Assembly: GCF_045066735.1 (NCBI RefSeq)
Contig: NZ_JBISHH010000022.1
Location: forward strand, 1-64,000
Direction: 5' to 3'
Length of the DNA: 64,000 bases
Source: Algibacter sp045066735
Lineage (GTDB): Bacteria > Bacteroidota > Bacteroidia > Flavobacteriales > Flavobacteriaceae
In this document: positions 34,901-45,788 of the stretch, piece after piece
How the letters are laid out: each line of letters opens with the position of its first letter
How positions within the stretch are numbered: the first letter of the stretch is position 1
Position numbers and translations under genes: made by a program
The notes under the pieces: model-generated
The model's input: the letters and a program-made list of their open reading frames with translations, nothing else
Told to the model about the DNA's origin: nothing
Databases searched by the model: none

Positions 34901-37900
34901 GTGTTACTTATGTGGCAAATCCTGTTTTTTCAAACCTAACAGGTGGTGATTATGAAGCCATATTGAAATATACACTCGATGGATCGGAATGTTTTACAAC
35001 TCCAGAAATTATAACAATAAACCAACCAGATACCGCTTTAACGGCATCGTCTGGTGTTTCGGAATTAGCGGGGTGCGGACCTTCAGGAGAAGGAAAAGTG
35101 CGTATTACAAACCCACAAGGAGGAACACCTCCTTATGAATACAGTTTTGATAACCAGGCAAGTTGGATAACTTTAAATGAGGCTTATGTGTCTCCGGGAA
35201 CTTATACCTTGTATATAAAGGATGCTAGTGATTGTATTTTTGCAATGCCAGAAATCACTTTAGACCCAGAACCTGTAGCTCCAACGATAGGAGTTTCTGA
35301 TCCAAATTTTAATTGTGATGGAACAGCCGATGCAACAGTAACTATAACAAATGAGGATTCTAGTACATTTACTTATTCGTATTTATTAGATGGTGCAGCA
35401 AATACAAATACAGCCGATCTCAAAACATTTTTAAATGTATCAGAAGGATCGCATACCGTAACTGTAGAATATGCTTTAGATGATGTTCCTACCTTTAGTA
35501 ACTTATTAAGGGAAGATTTTGGATCTGGACCAGACGTATCTTCGCCGGGTATTAATTCTGCTTTTTGTTGGGAGAAACAAGATTTTGCATCATGTGATAA
35601 TAATGGAAGACTTAATAATGGAGAATATACTATTACTCAACATTTAGAAAATAATCCTTATTCTGGATGGCATAATCCAATAGACCATACAAGCGGAAGT
35701 TCAACAGGTAGATATATGGCTGTTGATGCGGGAAGTGTAATACCTAATAATGCAGTTCTTTACAGAAAAACAATTAGTGATATTATCCCTAATCAGCCTA
35801 TTTTAGTTACATTTTATGCTACCAATTTATTGAAAGTAGGAAATACACAACCAGATGCTTCATTAACGGTAGAATTACAAAATAGTTCAGGAACATCATT
35901 GTCTTCTAGTTCAATAGGTGGAATACCAAAAACTAATGGATGGGTTAGATTTGATAGAACGATTGATCCAGGGAATAACACAACTTTAGATTTTGTTTTG
36001 AGGTTAGAAGTTTCTCAAGAAAATGGAATTGATTTTGCTGTAGATGATATAGAGGTTTATCAACTACCAAAAAGTTGTATTACTGAAGTAGAATTTCCTA
36101 TTGTAGTTGAATCAGGAAAAGCCTTTTCAGCTAGTGTTACAGGATCGGAAAACGTGAGTTGTAATGATGCTGCAGACGGAAGTATTAGCATTGCTGCTCA
36201 AAATTTCGATGCTACTACAGGTTTTGAGTATTCAAAAGATAATGGTATCACTTGGACCACTCAAATGACTTCGCCTTACACAATTACAGGTTTGGCGGCA
36301 GATACTTATGATGTATTAATTCGTTTTGAAACCTGTAGTTTTCCTTTTTCTCGAACTATTACAGCACCAACACTTTTAGAAGTTACGGCTTCTGGAACAC
36401 CAATAACTTGTATTACAGGTTCTACAATAACGACAATAGCAACTGGTGGAACAGCAGGTTATACTTATGAATTGTTAGAAACAGGAACATTAAATTTAGT
36501 CGCTAATTTCCCAAGTAATGGTATTTTAACAAATATTTCAGCAGGAGATTATACTATACGAGCTACTGATGCTAACGATTGTGTAGCGACAACTACGCTC
36601 AATTTATCTGGAGTAACGACGCCAACGGCAACTTTAAGCACAAGTTCTAATTTTTGCTATAACCCAACAAGTGGAGGGTCTTTAGTAGTAGATGCTGCAG
36701 GCGGACAGACTCCTTATGAATATAGTATTACTTCTGGAGTTTATCAAGATAGTAATACTTTTAACGATTTAGCACCAGGTAACTATACGATTACAGTTCG
36801 TGATGCTAACGGATGTACAGTTGTTTTACCTGCTGAAACTATAGCGCCTCAAGTAGCAGTAGCAGTAGAGTTAACAAAAGAATTAGATTGTACAACCTCT
36901 CCTGAAGCTTCAATATCAGGAACTATTTCTCAAGGTTATGCTCCATATACAGTTACTTTATTACAAGGTACAGGAACGGTATCTTTAACCGGAAACACAT
37001 TCAGCTTAAGTACAGCAACAGCTGGTAATTATCAATTTGAAGTAACCGATTCTGAAGGTTGTGTTGTAGCATCTAATGTTATTAACCTAAATGCGATATC
37101 CACTCCAACAGTTTCAGCTTCTCAAGTTAATGTTACTTGTAACAGTAATTCAGACGGATCTGTTCAATTAACAGGTTCTGGAGGATCTGGTGGTTATACT
37201 TATAGTGATGATAATGTAACGTTTTCAGCAACAAATACCTTTACAGGTTTAGCTGCTGGTACTTATAGCTTTTACGTAAAAGATAGTAAAGACTGTACAA
37301 ATACGGTAAGTGTTACTATTACAGAGCCAACCACTTTAATAGCGACAGCAAGCGCAACGGAGTTTAGTTGTAGTGCAACTAATACAAAAGAGGATGCTAC
37401 AATTACTATTACTGTTCCAACAACAGGAACATCTCCTTATCAGTATAGTTTTAATGGTGGTACAACATTTACATCTAATAATTCAATAGCAGTTAATGAT
37501 AATGGAACAACGCAAACATTTTCTTATGTTGTTAAGGATGCTAATGGCTGTTTAACAACAGCTCAAAATATTTCTATAGAGCCTTTAAATCCTCCAACAG
37601 ATTTATCGGTTTCAGTGACCGATATTACATGTTTAGTAACAGAGGCTACAGCAACTATTACGGCTACCAATGGAGTAGGAGTTTTACAGTATGAAACTAT
37701 TTCGCCTTCACCAATTATTGTAGCACAACAAACATCTAATGTTTTTAATAATCTAACTGCAGGAACTTATGTGTTTAGAGTAACAGATGCTAATGGATGT
37801 TACTACACAGAATCTTATACTATCGATCCTGTTACAAATATTACCGTTACAGGTCTAAAATTAAGCGATGTACTTTGTAGTGGCGATAATACTGGAAGTG

Positions 37901-40900
37901 TTCAGTTTTCAGTAGCGGAATTTGCTTCAACTTATGCTTACACTATTAATGGAGGTACAGCCTTTACAGCGCAAACAAATGCTACAATAACACTAACAGG
38001 CTTACCTGCTGGAAATCAAGCTGTTGTTGTAACTGATGAAGCTACGGGTTGTACTGCTACCGAAACTATTAACATTACGGAGCCAGCAACACCTTTATCT
38101 TTATCTGCAGTTGTAACTAATGTACATTGTAATAATTATAATTCGCAAATAACGGTTACAGCAAATAACGGAACACCAAGTTATACGTATGCAGCAGTTC
38201 TAACAGGAGCAATACCTGCAGCAGCAGATTATAATAGTGGTAACGTTATTACAGTAAATACAAGTACGGCAGCCAATTTAATTTGGGATGTGTATGTTAA
38301 AGACGCTAATGGTTGTACTGAATTCACAACAGTTACCATTATAGCAGAAACTAGCCCAACGGTTACGGCGCCAGCAGTATCTAACCAATGTACGGCAGCT
38401 TCAGGGTTTATGTTTACGGTGTCTGGTACAGGAATCTCTCCATTATCTTATAGTATAAATGGCGGAGCTTCTTTTCAAACAAGTCCTACATTTACAGTAA
38501 ATACTCCAGGGAATTACACGATCACAATTAAAGATGGTAATGGATGTATAGCAACAAGTGCAACAACAACAGATGTTTATGCACCGCTTAGTGCAAGTGT
38601 GTTATTAACAGAAGATCTTACATGTTCTTTACCAGTTGAAGCATCTATTGATATTTCGGTATCAGGAGGAAATGCAACTTACACTTACGAGGTAAGTGAT
38701 GATGGTGGTGGTAGTTACTCTACCATTTCAGGTTCACCTTATACAACAACTACAGCAGGTACGTATCAATTTAGAATAACAGATGCTAACAGTTGTGATA
38801 TTGTAACAAATAGCGTTACGGTTACAGCTGCTACAAACCCTGTAATACTTAATGTTAACCAAACTCAAAATATTGCTTGTGCTTCGGAAGAAACTGCAGC
38901 AATAGATATTTCTATAGATTCATCTGTTGGTTTAGCACCATTTGAAATAAATGTAACTAATACAACTACAGGTACAGATTATGGAACGCAAACTTCAGGT
39001 TTAGCAGCAGGAGATTATCTAATAACAGTAACCGATGCTAAAGGTTGTACGGATACTGAAGCTATTAATATAGCACAGCCAACACCAATTATTTTAGATT
39101 TTGATGTAGATCCAATTACTTGTGCAGCAGGTGGTGTTTCATTAGGTCAAATTATTATAAATTCAGTTAGTGGTGGTACACCTAATTATTCTTACCATGT
39201 TACCGGTGTAAATGGGTATGATGTAGAAATAGCTAATCAACCAGGAACAAGTCAGGTTTTTGAAGTTGTAGATTTTGGTTTATATGAAATTATAATTACC
39301 GATACCAACGGGTGTTCTGTAATTGAACAAAATATACTGGTAGCATCTCCTCCAGATAATTTAGACATTAATATAAACACTACCACAGATTGTTTAACAG
39401 GAGGAACTGCTGAGGTATCAATAGGATCACTCTTAACAGGTAATGGTCCTTATCATTTTGCTATCTACGAAGGAGCAGGAATGACTTATACATCACCAAC
39501 AACGTCTCCATGGCAAGATGAAGATGCATCAGGTAGTGAAAAAACAACATTTACAGGTTTAATTCCTGGTGCGACTTATACATTTATTGTTTTTGATGAG
39601 TTGACGGGTTGTTATTATTATGAAACATCGAATACAGCAGTACCAACAAGTTCAACATTAACGACAACAGCAGTCGTTGCTAATAATATTACTTGTGAAG
39701 GTAGTGCAGATGGTTCAGTTTCTTTTGATATTAACAGTGTTTACGGTATTGATACCGTAGTTAATTATGAAATTTATAATTCTCAATCTGTTACAACAAC
39801 AGGTGTATCTGGAACAGGAACTGTACCTGCCAATGGTACTTTAACAGTTACAGATTTAGGTCTATTAGATTTTGGTAATTATATTATAGTTATTGAAGAA
39901 ACTGTTGGAGTTAACGCAGGTTGTAGTGTAGTTACAGATTCATTTAACATTACAGAATCTGCTATTGAATTAAGCATATCTGCTTCATCTACAAAAAACG
40001 AAACTTGTAATGAGTTGGGTATTATTTCAGCTATAGCTAAAGACGGAACATCGCCTTACGAATATCAGACTGTTTTAACTGGAGGTAGCGTAGACGATAC
40101 AGCTTGGGGAACTTCTAATACCTTTAAATTAGCAGCAGGAGTTTACGATGTGTATGTCCGAGATGCTTACGGTTGTGTTAAGTTTGAACAGGAAACTATT
40201 ATTAAAGATCCGGAACCAACATTAAATACAGTGGCTCCACAATGTTTTGATGGAACAGCTATTAATATAACTTTAGTTGAAGGTACTAGTACAGCTATTA
40301 CACCTTTAACTTATAGTATTGGTGGTGCATACCAATCTAGTCCTAATTTTAGTATTACGACTGCGGGAACTTATACTTTAAGTGTCCAAGATGGAAATGG
40401 TTGTATTGCAACAAGTACTTATGTTGTAAACGCACCAATTTTATTAGACGCTAATCTTTCAAAAGAAATAGATTGTACAGTAACACCCGGTGCTACTATC
40501 GATTTAACACCTTCTGGAGGAACAGGAACTTATACTTATGAAGTTGATTATAATAGTGGTGGTTATGTTGCCATAGCTGGTTCGCCTTACACGGCAGCTA
40601 CAAGTGGAGCATATCAATTTAGAGTTACGGATACACAAAATTGTATCGCGGAATCTGGAGTAATTGTTGTTGAAGATGCAATAATTCCAACATTAACTAC
40701 AGTTGAAACGAACGTAACTTGTAATCTAGGTGCAGACGGAAGTATTACTGTTACAGCAACAGCAGGCGTAGCTCCGTTTGAATATAGTATCGATGGTGGT
40801 GCTTTTCAGGCTTCAAATGTATTTAGTAATTTAAGCCAAGGATCTTACGATATTGTTGTTAGAGATAGCAAAAATTGTGAGTCTCTTCCGGTTTCAGTTG

Positions 40901-43900
40901 CTATTACAGAACCTACAATTGTTACAGGTTCTGGAGTTTTAACACAAGAGTTAACATGTGGAGCAGGAAACGCAACACAGCAAGCTATTGTAACTGTTAC
41001 AGGTAGCGGTGGTACATCACCTTATACTTACAGTTTTGATGGTGGTGCAAATTATACATCTACAAATACATTTAATACTTACAATTCTGGAACAGTTTCA
41101 GCTTTTGTAAAAGATGCCAATGGTTGTATTAGTGCAACTTCAATAGATGTGGTGGTGCCTCCAACAGATGCTCCAACCGATTTAGATTTTGCTGCAACAG
41201 CTATTACTTGCGATGTTACAACAAGCGAGGTAACTTTAACAGTAACAAATGGTATTGCTCCATTTACTTTTGAAATTATATCTCCTACAGCAAGTGTTGC
41301 ATCAAACGGAACTGGTGTTTTCCCAGGATTAGCAGTTGGTGATTATGTATTTACTGTTACCGATGCTAGTGGATGTTATTATACAGAGTCTTATACTATA
41401 AACCCAGTTATTAATATTACAGTATCAGGATTATTAGTAGACGATGTAAGTTGTACATCTGGAAACGATGGCGCTGTAGATTTTACAGTAGCTAACTTTG
41501 CAAGCACTTATAGTTATACTATAAATGGAGGTACAGCAGTAACAGGACAAACAAGTTCGACTATAAATTTAACAGGATTGTCTGTTGGTAACCAAACTAT
41601 AATAGTTACCGATGAGGCTACAAACTGTACAAGTACGGCAACTATTAATGTTAGCGAGCCTGCTTTATTAACACTTGTAGAAGCAACTAATATTAATGCA
41701 AATTGTAATGTTGGTGCACAAGTAAGTGTAACGGCAACCAATGGTACAGCACCATATCAATATGCTTTTGTTGAAGACGGTGTGGTACCAAGTACAGGAG
41801 ATTATACAAATAGTGCAAGCGCTACTTTAGACCCAGCAACAAACACCAATTGGGATGTTTGGGTTATGGATAGCAATGGTTGTACAGATTCTATAGATGT
41901 CGTGATCACTACCGATGCTTTACCAACGGTAGATGTTCCAACTTTTGCATCAAATCAATGTAATTTAACAGGGGATGTTTACTCATTTACAGTAACCAAT
42001 CCAACAGGTGTTGTGCCGTTTGAGTATTCTATAGGGGAAGGCTTTCAAGCAGGTACAACATTCTCTGTTAACAATCCAGGAACGTACTTTGTAACTATTA
42101 AAGATGGTAACGGTTGTACATTTACAAATGCAACACCAATAACTGTCTACGATGTTATAGATGTTACATCTACTATCGAAGCATTACCAAGTTGTAACGT
42201 AAACGATGGAGAGATTACAGTATCGGGTACTGGAGGTTCTGGTTCTTATGCATTCAGTATTAATCCTTCAGCAGGAATAACACAAACAGGAAATACATTT
42301 TCAGGTCTTGCTGCCTTAACGAACTATACTGTAACTATTACAGATACAGTAACAAACTGTACAAATACAGTTGATGTTAATTTAGATCAAGCAACTCCGG
42401 TTAGCTTTACAGCAACAGCAATAGGTGTTACGTGTCTTGGTGATAGCGATGGTGTTATTACTGTAGATTTAGATGCATCTAATGATAATCCTTTATACAC
42501 TTACGCTATTATTACGGGACCAATAACGGTAACTGCGCAAAGCTCAAATGTATTTACAGGTTTACCAACAGGAAACTATACAGTTGAGGTAACTTCAGGA
42601 AGAGGTTGTACCGAAACAGAAATTGTATCAGTAGGTACGCCAACTGCTATTGTGGCTCCAACACCAACAGTTGAAGAGTTTGCTTGTGTAGCAAATACAA
42701 ATACATCAAACTACGCTACAATAACGGTAGCAGGTGTGTCTGGTGGTTCTGGTAATTTTATTACTTATGAATTTATTAGAGATGCCGATGGTGTTGTTGT
42801 TCAATCTAATTCTAGTAATGTTTACACAGTAACGAATACTTTAGGAGGAACATTCACAATAAATGTATATGACGATAAAGGGTGTTTAGGTTCTACTTCG
42901 GCTTCGGTTAATCCATTTATTTCTTTAGATGATTTAACAATTACTATTGATAATGCTATTACATGTACAAATGATGAAGATGTTACAATTTCTGTAACAA
43001 CATCAGGTGGTACACCAACAAACTTACAATTCACTTTAGAAGATGTTGTTGGTAGTGTAAACGGCGGAGTTTATAGCCAAGTGAATACAACAGGAAACTT
43101 TACAGGTTTAGCAATTGGTAATTATTTAGCTACAGTTGTTAATTTGGATACGGGTTGTATGGTACAAGATGTACACTATGTGGGCAATCCTGATACATTC
43201 GATCTTACAGTAGATAATGTGGTTAATGTCACTTGTTTTAGTGCTAACGATGGTAGTGTTGATGTTACATTTATTGATAGAACACCTACTCCAGTAGATA
43301 ATGCAGGAGCATTTAACTATGAGGTATTCGATTATTTAGGTAATTCGGTTACAACCGGAACAGCAATAAACGCTGGACCAGTTAATATCTCAGGACTTTT
43401 ATCTGGAACATATAGTATTACAGCTACTTTATCAAATGCTCCTTTTTGTACAGTAAATAAAAACTTTACAATTACTGCACCAACAGCAGCTTTAGCTATA
43501 TCAGAAACACATACAGCTATTACGTGTGTAACGGGTAATAACGATGGTTCTATTTCGGCAAGTGCTACAGGTGGTTGGCCAGGTGCTTATGAATACCAGT
43601 TATCAAACACAGGCGGATCTATTATAGTACCGTTTGGTGCTGAAAGTAATTTCACAGGTTTAGTTGCCGGAAATTATACAGTTACTGTTAAAGATAGCTC
43701 AGGTTGTGAGGATTCGGTAGATATATTATTAGTAAACCCAACACCAATTAGCTTAACAGCTTTTGCAGATGTTACTTTATTAAATTGTTTTGGAGACAGT
43801 GATGCAACTATTACGGTTACGAGTACTTCAGGCGGACAAGGAAGCAACTACACATATACACTTAATATGGTTTCACCAACGGTAACTTCATCTGGTCCAC

Positions 43901-45747
43901 AAACAGGAACATCGTTCTCAGGATTAGGTGTAGGAACTTATAATGTAACGGTCACCGATGGTTATAATTGTAGTGCAACATCAACAGATGTAATAATTGC
44001 TGCACCTACAGCAGTAGAAGCAGTATTAGCAAAATCAACATCGCCAACTTGTATTGATAGTGCTGAGTTAACATTAAGTGCATCAGGAGGAACTAGTCCT
44101 TATGAGTATAGTGAAACTAGTGATTTTTCAGCAGTGATAGGTACATTTGTATCTAGTGTTACTTTTGATGCTGCACCTGGAGTTTATACTTATTATGTTA
44201 GAGACGCAAACGGCTGTACAGCAAATGCATCAAACGAAATTACTGTAGATGCATTACCTGCATTACAAGTTAATTTAGATACTACAAACGCAACTATAAA
44301 TTGTACAGGAGATACTACGGGTGTTATTAAAGCTTTGGCATCAGGAGGTTTAGGGAATTATATTTATACTTTACAAGATGGTTCTGGAACAGATATTGCT
44401 CCAGCTCCAGTTCAAAATAGTCCAGGAGTATTTACAGATCTTCCTGAAGGTAATTATTTAATAGAAGTTGAAAGTGGTGACTGTTTAGAAACTAGTATCC
44501 CAGTTGCAATTACAGGACCTATAAATCCTTTAAATGTAAGTTATGTGGTTTCTAATGTAACCTGCCCAGGAATAAATAATGGTGTGCTCGATATCACTGC
44601 TACCGGAGGAACGGGTATTATTAAATATGCTATTTCACCGCTATTACTTAAGTTTGAATCTGATCCTGTTTTCGATAATTTAGCACCAGGAATTTACCAA
44701 GCTGTTGTTCAAGATGAATTAGGTTGCTATGTTATTATAGATTTTGAAGTAGAAGACGCTACACCGCTTATATTAAGTATTGTACCAAATTCTTTATTTC
44801 CTGAAGTTTGTGATGGTGATATGGATGGCGAGTTTAGTGTAGATCTTGTTGGTGGCGAAATGCCATATAGTGTTGTATTAGATAATATTGATGATGGATA
44901 TACTTTAGGAGGAGCAACTCAAACACAGTTCGATTTTACTAACTTAAGCGGTGGCGATCATGTTGTTTATGTTCGTGATAATTTAGGTTGCGAAACTGAG
45001 TGGAATATTACCTTTCCAGAAGCTGTATTAATTAATCCAGAAGCTGAGGTTGTCTATGGATGTACTAACAATGCTTCTACTAATACGGTAACTATTTTTG
45101 TAGATGAAAGCATAACAGATTTAAGTGATCTAGATTATTCTTTAAACGGAGGGACATACCAAGCGAGTAATATCTTTATTAACGTACCAGCAGGTTTGGA
45201 TCATTATGTAGATGTAAGGCATACTAATGGTTGTATTCAACGTACAGCACTTTTCGATATTGCAAATATCGCACCTTTACAATTAAGTATAGAAACAGGA
45301 GGTTTAAATGAAATTGTGGCTACGGCAACAGGGGGAGAAGCGCCTTATGAGTTTACTTTAAACGGGGAATCTTTCGGAAATACAAACACTTTTATTTATT
45401 ACGAATCTGGAGATTATACGGTAACCGTAACCGATAGAAATGGTTGTACGGCAACAGCAACATTGTATTTTGAATTTGTTGATGTTTGTATCACCAATTA
45501 CTTCACGCCAAATGGCGATGGTGTTTTAGATATGTGGGGGCCAGGTTGTACATCCATTTATAACGATTTAACTTTCGATATATTCGATCGTTACGGACGT
45601 GTGGTGGCTACATTAAAAGCTGGACAAAAATGGAACGGAAAATATCATGGCAAAGAACTACCTTCTGGAGATTACTGGTATGTGGTAAAGCTTAATGATA
45701 GTAGAAATAATCGTGAGTTTGTTGGACATTTTACACTTTATAGATAA
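31954..45747 (+). CDS. sprB: Giant SprB-like repetitive surface adhesin with T9SS type B sorting domain
   Basis: 4,597 residues. Signal peptide 1-25. An N-terminal beta region (about 30-350) carries YKIIYAGLYWGGV and GYSAGWSLFVVYEDP; a DUF11-like domain follows (about 350-510, IVELGDQLNYVIGFQNTGND). From about 800 to 4,450 there are some tens of SprB repeats of 80-100 residues, each with a Cys near the start, a GGT.PY.YS strand and a GTYTVTVKDANGC end. A jelly-roll/MAM-like domain interrupts them (about 1,180-1,380, LLREDFGSG to FAVDDIEVYQL). The last 90 residues are a type B sorting domain (NYFTPNGDGVLDMWGPGC, FDIFDRYGRVV, SGDYWYVVKL). In F. johnsoniae SprB is the mobile adhesin of gliding, about 6,500 residues. 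Here sprF follows with a 1-base overlap. Confidence 0.9.
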   Translation: MKKTTYLNKIFIALLFLLGMQSYAQNFEPFTPRFDQDLKGDIVLIGNNILGPDNNAFTNTSITNDAVDMRYIDIDTDSSTFSSSSADLAIPNPNCYKIIYAGLYWGGVTAGAESITDVKFKGPTGGYVDVTGTVIFNATSLVASNSLPYSCYADVTDIVTSLGGDLGTYTVANVSSAEGQTNTFTPRNGTGYSAGWSLFVVYEDPTLPGKSITSFDGFSAISSSVNVDIPISGFRTIPAPAPVRANFAFAALEGDRAIQNDRLRLNGFSLSAADRDRRNFFNSTVTQLSATPVNNRNPNSTNTLGFDTGVMVVPNPSNNVIANNATDATIRLESSQDTYFQYFFALAVEIIEPKIVLTKIVEDNTGTNIGGEIVELGDQLNYVIGFQNTGNDNATELFIRDVLPTNVVFDYPSDIASLPSGVSVESYNATTRELVFRVDESVVKENDPVQEIRFAVTVVSTCSLLSDACSNLIDNQAFATYKGTLNPSFTISDDPSFSQNTGCLLNPGATNFLADINDCVFEEEVILCGSTTELVAAGGYNNYTWSTNESLTPVLGNTQSITVSETGTYYVYNEAVAPCQSITQVFRVVNFGTTVTNPVIPFADEVVICPNDGKELPNIFLCGANDSTLIQTGISDTSSMIWEKLNEASCDAVINQDCANESDSCTWNQVQTGPNFDADTAGQYRLTLNYAGGCFSQFYFNVYENVLVPTVTSRDIYCDTLGEIVVGGVPSGYEYSIDGTNYQDSNVFSVGTADIYNVYVKQVDVSPNPCIFTVPDVQIRERDFTTSIIIEQPLCNGEKGNVILAANDVRAQYNFSIYSGVTIIDGVGPINDSSHEFENLNPGFYTVNISTEDGCAHSEIIEIINPELLTATSALTSPLTCTDGEITVYPEGGTAPYFYFINGSTDFETIPTIDVTAAGTFNIRVVDSNNCEATTSITVDSNPAPIFTTSQNDILCYGDNVGEIEFDVTNANGYALEYSIDNGVTYVANPVFSNLTGGDYEAILKYTLDGSECFTTPEIITINQPDTALTASSGVSELAGCGPSGEGKVRITNPQGGTPPYEYSFDNQASWITLNEAYVSPGTYTLYIKDASDCIFAMPEITLDPEPVAPTIGVSDPNFNCDGTADATVTITNEDSSTFTYSYLLDGAANTNTADLKTFLNVSEGSHTVTVEYALDDVPTFSNLLREDFGSGPDVSSPGINSAFCWEKQDFASCDNNGRLNNGEYTITQHLENNPYSGWHNPIDHTSGSSTGRYMAVDAGSVIPNNAVLYRKTISDIIPNQPILVTFYATNLLKVGNTQPDASLTVELQNSSGTSLSSSSIGGIPKTNGWVRFDRTIDPGNNTTLDFVLRLEVSQENGIDFAVDDIEVYQLPKSCITEVEFPIVVESGKAFSASVTGSENVSCNDAADGSISIAAQNFDATTGFEYSKDNGITWTTQMTSPYTITGLAADTYDVLIRFETCSFPFSRTITAPTLLEVTASGTPITCITGSTITTIATGGTAGYTYELLETGTLNLVANFPSNGILTNISAGDYTIRATDANDCVATTTLNLSGVTTPTATLSTSSNFCYNPTSGGSLVVDAAGGQTPYEYSITSGVYQDSNTFNDLAPGNYTITVRDANGCTVVLPAETIAPQVAVAVELTKELDCTTSPEASISGTISQGYAPYTVTLLQGTGTVSLTGNTFSLSTATAGNYQFEVTDSEGCVVASNVINLNAISTPTVSASQVNVTCNSNSDGSVQLTGSGGSGGYTYSDDNVTFSATNTFTGLAAGTYSFYVKDSKDCTNTVSVTITEPTTLIATASATEFSCSATNTKEDATITITVPTTGTSPYQYSFNGGTTFTSNNSIAVNDNGTTQTFSYVVKDANGCLTTAQNISIEPLNPPTDLSVSVTDITCLVTEATATITATNGVGVLQYETISPSPIIVAQQTSNVFNNLTAGTYVFRVTDANGCYYTESYTIDPVTNITVTGLKLSDVLCSGDNTGSVQFSVAEFASTYAYTINGGTAFTAQTNATITLTGLPAGNQAVVVTDEATGCTATETINITEPATPLSLSAVVTNVHCNNYNSQITVTANNGTPSYTYAAVLTGAIPAAADYNSGNVITVNTSTAANLIWDVYVKDANGCTEFTTVTIIAETSPTVTAPAVSNQCTAASGFMFTVSGTGISPLSYSINGGASFQTSPTFTVNTPGNYTITIKDGNGCIATSATTTDVYAPLSASVLLTEDLTCSLPVEASIDISVSGGNATYTYEVSDDGGGSYSTISGSPYTTTTAGTYQFRITDANSCDIVTNSVTVTAATNPVILNVNQTQNIACASEETAAIDISIDSSVGLAPFEINVTNTTTGTDYGTQTSGLAAGDYLITVTDAKGCTDTEAINIAQPTPIILDFDVDPITCAAGGVSLGQIIINSVSGGTPNYSYHVTGVNGYDVEIANQPGTSQVFEVVDFGLYEIIITDTNGCSVIEQNILVASPPDNLDININTTTDCLTGGTAEVSIGSLLTGNGPYHFAIYEGAGMTYTSPTTSPWQDEDASGSEKTTFTGLIPGATYTFIVFDELTGCYYYETSNTAVPTSSTLTTTAVVANNITCEGSADGSVSFDINSVYGIDTVVNYEIYNSQSVTTTGVSGTGTVPANGTLTVTDLGLLDFGNYIIVIEETVGVNAGCSVVTDSFNITESAIELSISASSTKNETCNELGIISAIAKDGTSPYEYQTVLTGGSVDDTAWGTSNTFKLAAGVYDVYVRDAYGCVKFEQETIIKDPEPTLNTVAPQCFDGTAINITLVEGTSTAITPLTYSIGGAYQSSPNFSITTAGTYTLSVQDGNGCIATSTYVVNAPILLDANLSKEIDCTVTPGATIDLTPSGGTGTYTYEVDYNSGGYVAIAGSPYTAATSGAYQFRVTDTQNCIAESGVIVVEDAIIPTLTTVETNVTCNLGADGSITVTATAGVAPFEYSIDGGAFQASNVFSNLSQGSYDIVVRDSKNCESLPVSVAITEPTIVTGSGVLTQELTCGAGNATQQAIVTVTGSGGTSPYTYSFDGGANYTSTNTFNTYNSGTVSAFVKDANGCISATSIDVVVPPTDAPTDLDFAATAITCDVTTSEVTLTVTNGIAPFTFEIISPTASVASNGTGVFPGLAVGDYVFTVTDASGCYYTESYTINPVINITVSGLLVDDVSCTSGNDGAVDFTVANFASTYSYTINGGTAVTGQTSSTINLTGLSVGNQTIIVTDEATNCTSTATINVSEPALLTLVEATNINANCNVGAQVSVTATNGTAPYQYAFVEDGVVPSTGDYTNSASATLDPATNTNWDVWVMDSNGCTDSIDVVITTDALPTVDVPTFASNQCNLTGDVYSFTVTNPTGVVPFEYSIGEGFQAGTTFSVNNPGTYFVTIKDGNGCTFTNATPITVYDVIDVTSTIEALPSCNVNDGEITVSGTGGSGSYAFSINPSAGITQTGNTFSGLAALTNYTVTITDTVTNCTNTVDVNLDQATPVSFTATAIGVTCLGDSDGVITVDLDASNDNPLYTYAIITGPITVTAQSSNVFTGLPTGNYTVEVTSGRGCTETEIVSVGTPTAIVAPTPTVEEFACVANTNTSNYATITVAGVSGGSGNFITYEFIRDADGVVVQSNSSNVYTVTNTLGGTFTINVYDDKGCLGSTSASVNPFISLDDLTITIDNAITCTNDEDVTISVTTSGGTPTNLQFTLEDVVGSVNGGVYSQVNTTGNFTGLAIGNYLATVVNLDTGCMVQDVHYVGNPDTFDLTVDNVVNVTCFSANDGSVDVTFIDRTPTPVDNAGAFNYEVFDYLGNSVTTGTAINAGPVNISGLLSGTYSITATLSNAPFCTVNKNFTITAPTAALAISETHTAITCVTGNNDGSISASATGGWPGAYEYQLSNTGGSIIVPFGAESNFTGLVAGNYTVTVKDSSGCEDSVDILLVNPTPISLTAFADVTLLNCFGDSDATITVTSTSGGQGSNYTYTLNMVSPTVTSSGPQTGTSFSGLGVGTYNVTVTDGYNCSATSTDVIIAAPTAVEAVLAKSTSPTCIDSAELTLSASGGTSPYEYSETSDFSAVIGTFVSSVTFDAAPGVYTYYVRDANGCTANASNEITVDALPALQVNLDTTNATINCTGDTTGVIKALASGGLGNYIYTLQDGSGTDIAPAPVQNSPGVFTDLPEGNYLIEVESGDCLETSIPVAITGPINPLNVSYVVSNVTCPGINNGVLDITATGGTGIIKYAISPLLLKFESDPVFDNLAPGIYQAVVQDELGCYVIIDFEVEDATPLILSIVPNSLFPEVCDGDMDGEFSVDLVGGEMPYSVVLDNIDDGYTLGGATQTQFDFTNLSGGDHVVYVRDNLGCETEWNITFPEAVLINPEAEVVYGCTNNASTNTVTIFVDESITDLSDLDYSLNGGTYQASNIFINVPAGLDHYVDVRHTNGCIQRTALFDIANIAPLQLSIETGGLNEIVATATGGEAPYEFTLNGESFGNTNTFIYYESGDYTVTVTDRNGCTATATLYFEFVDVCITNYFTPNGDGVLDMWGPGCTSIYNDLTFDIFDRYGRVVATLKAGQKWNGKYHGKELPSGDYWYVVKLNDSRNNREFVGHFTLYR

Positions 45748-45788
45748 TGAATAAAAATCTATTTAAGTTTAGCTCAAAAGAAATTCAA

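Noticed and set aside
41514..41741. Minus-strand open frames inside the giant adhesin gene (for example here, 34015-34287, 42822-43034)
   Set aside because: They are antisense shadows without start context or recognisable products; the plus strand is one uninterrupted frame of 4,597 codons.
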